Shown in pieces: positions 60,402 to 64,000 of a stretch of DNA of 64,000 bases (position 1 is the stretch's first letter; every line of letters begins with the position of its first letter). Source of the DNA: Paractinoplanes polyasparticus (lineage in GTDB: Bacteria > Actinomycetota > Actinomycetes > Mycobacteriales > Micromonosporaceae); assembly GCF_019710575.1 (NCBI RefSeq), contig NZ_JAHWFK010000052.1:1-64000 (forward strand), written 5' to 3'. A program made the position numbers and the translations under genes. The notes beneath the pieces were generated by a model that saw only the letters and a program-made list of their open reading frames with translations, made no database searches and had not been told where the DNA came from.

Positions 60402-60557
60402 ATGGTTTCCCTCAACGACCATGCGACGGCACTGCCTGGCTTCGGTGAAACCGCAGATATTGTCGCCGCTACCTCAAGGGGTGACGAGGTCGCGCAGATG
60501 GTCACCGCGACTGCCGGAGCCGGCAACACGGATAAGAGCGGTCAGGCCACGGCGTAA
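60402..60557 (+). CDS. Possible small protein, 51 residues
   Basis: ATG 60402 opens a 51-residue frame (MVSLNDHATALPGFGETAD...). There is no ribosome site, but TACGGT ends seven bases before the ATG, as in leaderless promoters. The same frame goes on after the TAA as a further open stretch up to the CTAG at 60647, so it may be the remains of a longer gene broken by mutation and by the inserted palindromic element. The whole 60290-60810 stretch holds no larger gene. Confidence 0.3.
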   Translation: MVSLNDHATALPGFGETADIVAATSRGDEVAQMVTATAGAGNTDKSGQATA

Positions 60558-60646
60558 GCCGCTGTCACAGTGCTGCGCGCCCGCGATGAAGAATTCCTTG
60601 AACCCACCGCGCCGGCTCGGCGCCACGTCTCCATGGCGTTCGCAGT

Positions 60647-60814
60647 CTAGGGTCTGTTTCGCAGCGGGGGTGGGAGTGAGGCGCGGTCCAGATCTCGTCT
60701 GGTGGTGGCCCGCGGAAGCCCGGCTCCCGGTGTTGGAACCGGGTTTTCGCGGGACGTCGCCAGGCGGATCTGGGCCTCGCCGCAGCCCCGGCCCCGCTGC
60801 GAAACAGACCCTAG
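60647..60814. mobile_element. MITE-like palindromic element with 23-bp perfect inverted ends
   Basis: The first 23 bases (60647-60669, CTAGGGTCTGTTTCGCAGCG and on) recur in perfect inverse at 60792-60814. The inner part also pairs, imperfectly, along nearly all its length, so the 168 bases could fold into one long hairpin. The outermost CTAG on both sides may be a target-site duplication, giving an element of 160 bases. It has no coding capacity. The ends resemble those of DDE-type insertion sequences, which could move it in trans. Confidence 0.8.
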
Positions 60815-61200
60815 GGCCGGCGCGTGGCCGACAGGGCCCAGGCCACGAGGGCGGGCTGACCGAGCAGGCGTACCGCGCGTTTGGCGTCCGTGTCGAGGCC
60901 GAAGCCGTCCTTGCGTTCGAGGAACTGGGCGATGTTGCCGGGGAAGACGCCCACGAAGAACGCGGCCGCGGCCCGGCCGAGCAGCGAGCGGGCCGGCTGA
61001 CGCCACGTCGCCAGCAGCGCCGCGCCCAGCGCCAGTTCGGCGACGCCGGAGACGACGACCACCTTGTCGGGGTCGGCCGGGAACCAGGACGGAACCTGGG
61101 CCTGGAATTCCCGGCGCTTCGTGGTCAGGTGGCCGGCCCCGGCGGTGATCAGCACACCGCCGAGGGCCGCCTGCCCGAGTGCTCGTGACAATCGGCTCAT
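60811..61200 (-). CDS. DoxX-family membrane protein
   Basis: 129 residues with four hydrophobic segments. RALGQAALGGVLITAGAGHLTTKRREFQAQVP and ELALGAALLATW fit the DoxX group of small membrane proteins, some of which take part in quinone or sulfur redox chemistry and in oxidant resistance. The stop codon TAG lies in the CTAG at the border of the MITE-like element, so the element may have cut or replaced the original 3-prime end. The ATG is preceded by a hairpin. Start 61200. Confidence 0.8.
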   Translation of the reverse strand: MSRLSRALGQAALGGVLITAGAGHLTTKRREFQAQVPSWFPADPDKVVVVSGVAELALGAALLATWRQPARSLLGRAAAAFFVGVFPGNIAQFLERKDGFGLDTDAKRAVRLLGQPALVAWALSATRRP

Positions 61201-61202
61201 GC

Positions 61203-61217
61203 CGGGGACGTTCCCCG
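61203..61217 (-). promoter_or_regulatory. Hairpin covering the translation start region of the DoxX gene
   Basis: CGGGGA and TCCCCG (61203-61208 and 61212-61217) pair around a three-base loop only two bases before the DoxX ATG on the minus strand. It would hide the only purine-rich sequence there. It could also act as the end of the upstream beta-helix gene, whose stop is 12 bases away. Confidence 0.35.
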
Positions 61218-61228
61218 TCCGGACCCGA

Positions 61229-62818
61229 TCAACACCAGGTGAGGGTCGAATTGGTGCGGGTCACGTTGCTGATGGTGTTGTTGCTTCCCTGGCACGGGCT
61301 CCACGTGATGTTCGTGTTGGAGACCGACAGATTCTGCAAGCGGATGCCGGACGAGGGCGGGAACTCGCTGCGTGCCGCGATGCGGACCTCTCCCCCGCCG
61401 CTGATCGTGCCCGAGACGCCGGCGATCACGACGTTGTAGCAGTTCTCGACGAGCACGGAATTGTTGCCGGTGTTGGCGATGTCGACGCGGTCGATGGTGG
61501 CGCCGCCGCTCTCCGAGACGCAGAAGATGCCGCGGCCGCCGCCTCGGGCCTTCACCGTTCCGACGCGGATGTTGTTCGGGTACGCGCTGCCGATCCGGCC
61601 GTTGCGGTTGGCCATCCGGAAGGCGGCGTAGCCCGTACCGGAACCGGCGTTCTCGGCGTCGACCGTGCCGACCGTGGCGTTGATGGTCTGGTTGAGCAGC
61701 AGACCCGATTCGCCGACGTTGCGGGCGGTCACCGTGCCGATGGTGATGCCGTCGACGCCGTACGTCTCGACCGCGTGCGACGAGGCTCCCGAGACGTACA
61801 CGCTGTCGATCCTGACGTTTCTGGTCCACTCGGCGGTGTTGCCGCGATTGTCGATGCGCACGCCGAGGCCGCCGCCGAGCCGCATGTCGATCTGGCCCAG
61901 CCACACGTTGCTGACGTTGCGCAGGAAGATTCCGTAGAGGGGCGCGCCACTCACATTCAGGTACGGCACCTCGATGTTGCTGACACCGCGGGCGTAGACG
62001 GGCGCGTAGTCACCGCTGCCCGACCCGGTCACATTGATGGTGCCGCAGACCGACAGGGACGTGTACGAGGCGAGCGAGATGCGCGAGCCGGCGCTCATGG
62101 ATCCGTTGCCCCGCACCACAACCCGCTGAATCGACGTACGTCCGGACGTGAGGCTGCCGATGCCCGCCTGCACTGCCGCGCGGAAATCCGTGCCGCTGTA
62201 GACGCTGCCGCCCGAGGCGTTGCGGGCCGTCCACGTGCTTCCGCTGACGGTCACCTCCGACTGGAACGTTCCCGAACCGCAGCCGCTGCTGCTTCCGCTG
62301 CCGACCTGAACCATCTGCCACTGCTGATTCTCGCCGTCGGCGTCGGCGAACTGCGACACGATGCCGCCGTCGGCCGTGGACCATTCCCAGACGTCCAGAG
62401 CCTTGCCGCTGTGGCGATTGAGCAGGCGCACGTATCCGCCGGCCGAATCGCGCAGCGTGAACTGCTGCCGGTTCGTGCCGTTGTCGGTGTTCTGAATGAG
62501 CTGGGTGCCGTCGTTGACATTCGGCAGTTCGAGCACCAGGCCGCTGTGCCGGCTCTTGATTTTGTAGTAACCGCTGCCGGCGTCCACGAACTGCCACTGC
62601 TGCCAGTTGCCGTCGTTGCGGGTGAACTGGGCGATGCCCGCGCCGGCGTTCGTGGCCAGGTCGTAAACGTCCATCGCCTTGCCGCTGTTGCGGTTGACCA
62701 GCACGTACCAGGCGGACGTGTTGACCGTAGCCGCCTCGGCCCGGGCGAGGCCGACGAGCGCACCCGTCGTGGCCAGCACGGAGACGGCCAGGGCGGCGAT
62801 CCATCGTGGTCGGGGCAT
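61229..62818 (-). CDS. Secreted ricin-type lectin and right-handed beta-helix protein
   Basis: 529 residues from the ATG at 62818, which has AGAGG six bases upstream; an ATG two codons earlier overlaps that site. Signal peptide about 1-30. A ricin-B/CBM13 domain (about 32-170) has three QxW-type repeats (QQWQF, QQFTL, QQWQM). After a Gly/Ser linker comes a right-handed parallel beta-helix (about 195-500) with many GTV/NVRI rungs, as in pectate lyase-like enzymes. Cysteines near the end may close it. It should bind and perhaps cleave or modify a polysaccharide; no catalytic set is certain. No LacI-type operator is seen. Confidence 0.87.
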   Translation of the reverse strand: MPRPRWIAALAVSVLATTGALVGLARAEAATVNTSAWYVLVNRNSGKAMDVYDLATNAGAGIAQFTRNDGNWQQWQFVDAGSGYYKIKSRHSGLVLELPNVNDGTQLIQNTDNGTNRQQFTLRDSAGGYVRLLNRHSGKALDVWEWSTADGGIVSQFADADGENQQWQMVQVGSGSSSGCGSGTFQSEVTVSGSTWTARNASGGSVYSGTDFRAAVQAGIGSLTSGRTSIQRVVVRGNGSMSAGSRISLASYTSLSVCGTINVTGSGSGDYAPVYARGVSNIEVPYLNVSGAPLYGIFLRNVSNVWLGQIDMRLGGGLGVRIDNRGNTAEWTRNVRIDSVYVSGASSHAVETYGVDGITIGTVTARNVGESGLLLNQTINATVGTVDAENAGSGTGYAAFRMANRNGRIGSAYPNNIRVGTVKARGGGRGIFCVSESGGATIDRVDIANTGNNSVLVENCYNVVIAGVSGTISGGGEVRIAARSEFPPSSGIRLQNLSVSNTNITWSPCQGSNNTISNVTRTNSTLTWC

Positions 62819-62954
62819 GATCATCCTCTGTTAGCGTTCACATAGATAGACGTCCATGAGTTTGGGACCGGTGCCCGGTGGTGTCAACCCGCCCCGGCGA
62901 AAATGTCGTAGGGCTCCGCTACCTTCTGCGCCAAGACTGCGAAAGGTGGCACGG

Positions 62955-64000
62955 ATGCCGGCTGACACGACGTACCTCGAGCTCTCCGAAGACTCCGGGA
63001 GCGCGCACAAGTTCTATGAGGTGACGGTCGACGGCGCCGACCTGACCGTCCGCTACGGACGCATCGGCGACCGCGGCCAGGTCAAGCAGTCCTCCTACAC
63101 CACACCCGACAAGGCCGCGTCCGAGGCGGCGAAAAAGATCGGCGAGAAGGTACGCAAGGGCTACGCGCCCGCCGTGCCGGGCGTGCGGCAACGCCGCGCC
63201 GTCTCGCGCCGCGAGATCGTCAGCACCCGTTCCACGGCCACCACCCGCGCGCCCATGCTGTGGCGCTACAAGTCGGGCAGCCCGGCCTTCGGCATCTTCG
63301 TCGACGACGACGTGTGCATGGTCGGCAACGAGAGCGGCCTGATCACCACGCTGAGCCACGGTGCGGAGGTGCTCCAGCAGTTCCGCCTGCCCGACGGCGT
63401 GAAGTGCCTGGTCGCCGACGACGACTGGATCTACGCGGGGTGCGACGACGGCAACGTCTACGACCTCTCCGGCAAGGTGCCCCGGCTGGCCTACCGCATC
63501 GCCGCCGACATCGACATCTACTGGCTCGACATCCACGACGGCGTGCTCGGGGTCTCCGACTCCGGCGGCGGCATCGCCGCCATCGACCACGAGGACGAAT
63601 TCCTCTGGCGCCGCCAGGGCCACGGCTCCAGCGCCTGGATGGTCCGCTGCGACACCCGGGCCGTGCACCACGGCCACTCCAAGGGCGTCACCAGCTACGA
63701 CTGGCGCACCGGGCAGGAGCTGTGGAACACGCGAACCAGCAACGTGCTGTTCGGCTGGCAGGAGGGCGACTCGCTCTACGCCGGCACCGGGCGGCGCCAG
63801 GTCGTCCAGCTCGGCAAGAACGGTGTCCACCGCCGGACGTACGAGTGTGACGCCCCCGTCTTCTCCTGCGCCACCGCCGAGGACGGTCGCTACGTCTTCG
63901 CCGGCGACAGCAGCTCCTCGATCTACTGCTTCGACACCTCGGGCACCCGGCTGTGGAAGCTGTCCACCGGTTGCGGCTCGGCCTACTCGATGCAATACCA
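62955..64000 (+). CDS. WGR-domain protein with beta-propeller, cut by window end
   Basis: 348 codons are present and the frame is open at the window end. Residues 1-75 form a WGR-type domain, here with YGRIGDRGQ in place of the usual WGR, found in DNA-damage-linked proteins and PARPs. A basic linker (about 75-105) leads to repeated PQQ-like propeller blades (ICCxxSGxxxW-type units such as GCDDGNVYDLSGK and AGDSSSSIYCFDTSG). It is probably intracellular. GAAAGGTGG leads the ATG. Divergent from the beta-helix gene with 136 bases between. Function unknown. Confidence 0.8.
   Translation, partial: MPADTTYLELSEDSGSAHKFYEVTVDGADLTVRYGRIGDRGQVKQSSYTTPDKAASEAAKKIGEKVRKGYAPAVPGVRQRRAVSRREIVSTRSTATTRAPMLWRYKSGSPAFGIFVDDDVCMVGNESGLITTLSHGAEVLQQFRLPDGVKCLVADDDWIYAGCDDGNVYDLSGKVPRLAYRIAADIDIYWLDIHDGVLGVSDSGGGIAAIDHEDEFLWRRQGHGSSAWMVRCDTRAVHHGHSKGVTSYDWRTGQELWNTRTSNVLFGWQEGDSLYAGTGRRQVVQLGKNGVHRRTYECDAPVFSCATAEDGRYVFAGDSSSSIYCFDTSGTRLWKLSTGCGSAYSMQY

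Noticed and set aside
1..64000. tRNA, rRNA or tmRNA genes
   Set aside because: No stretch with a GTTC-type T-loop and matching acceptor stem was noticed by eye; a covariance search would be needed to exclude one fully.

Overview
This window is chromosomal DNA from a high-GC actinomycete. The base composition, the dense use of GTG and TTG starts, 4-bp ATGA/GTGA gene overlaps, SigE-type sigma factor, LAL-type regulator, CebR-type operators and Ku protein fit the order Micromonosporales (an Actinoplanes-like genome). That placement is inferred from gene style, not from a marker gene. About 45 genes are supported, two of them cut by the window ends.

Region 1 (about 0.2-32.5 kb) is a large cell-surface polysaccharide locus. 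It holds a GT26 WecG/TagA-type and a GT2 transferase, a Wzz-like chain-length protein, a Wzy/O-antigen-ligase-like polymerase, a Wzx-like flippase, two GT4-like transferases, a DUF6492 protein, and a tightly coupled ten-gene operon (21159-31638). That operon makes amino sugars with a Gfo/Idh/MocA oxidoreductase, an SDR epimerase, two DegT aminotransferases and a PglD-like acetyltransferase; a WbpD-like acetyltransferase is divergent to it. Embedded in the locus are three very large secreted proteins built from DUF4082 modules. Two carry an N,N-dimethylformamidase-beta-like domain and one carries a ThuA-like plus a deacetylase-like domain. A SigE-family sigma factor with a membrane partner sits in the middle.

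Region 2 (32.5-45 kb) is mixed. It holds a small membrane protein, Ku, a CHASE-type histidine kinase, a secreted GH5-FN3-CBM2 cellulase with a CebR-type operator, a VOC protein, a lipoprotein preceded by a 28-bp perfect palindrome that contains the same operator core, a DHA2 efflux pump, an SGNH hydrolase and a metzincin-like protease.

Region 3 (44.8-51.1 kb) has an atypical NarL-type regulator, a LAL regulator and, divergent from it, a three-gene translationally coupled operon: a 125-residue unknown protein, a radical SAM/SPASM enzyme and a DUF2236 (MpaB-type) oxygenase. This is the best candidate here for an undescribed peptide- or protein-modification system.

Region 4 (51-64 kb) contains an M1 aminopeptidase with a probable leaderless promoter, a sulfotransferase-kinase pair behind an intrinsic-terminator-like leader, a DUF4331-TPR-NicO metal-exporter operon whose exporter has a repeat-built His-rich loop, a MITE-like palindromic element abutting a DoxX gene, a ricin/beta-helix secreted protein, and the start of a WGR-domain protein.
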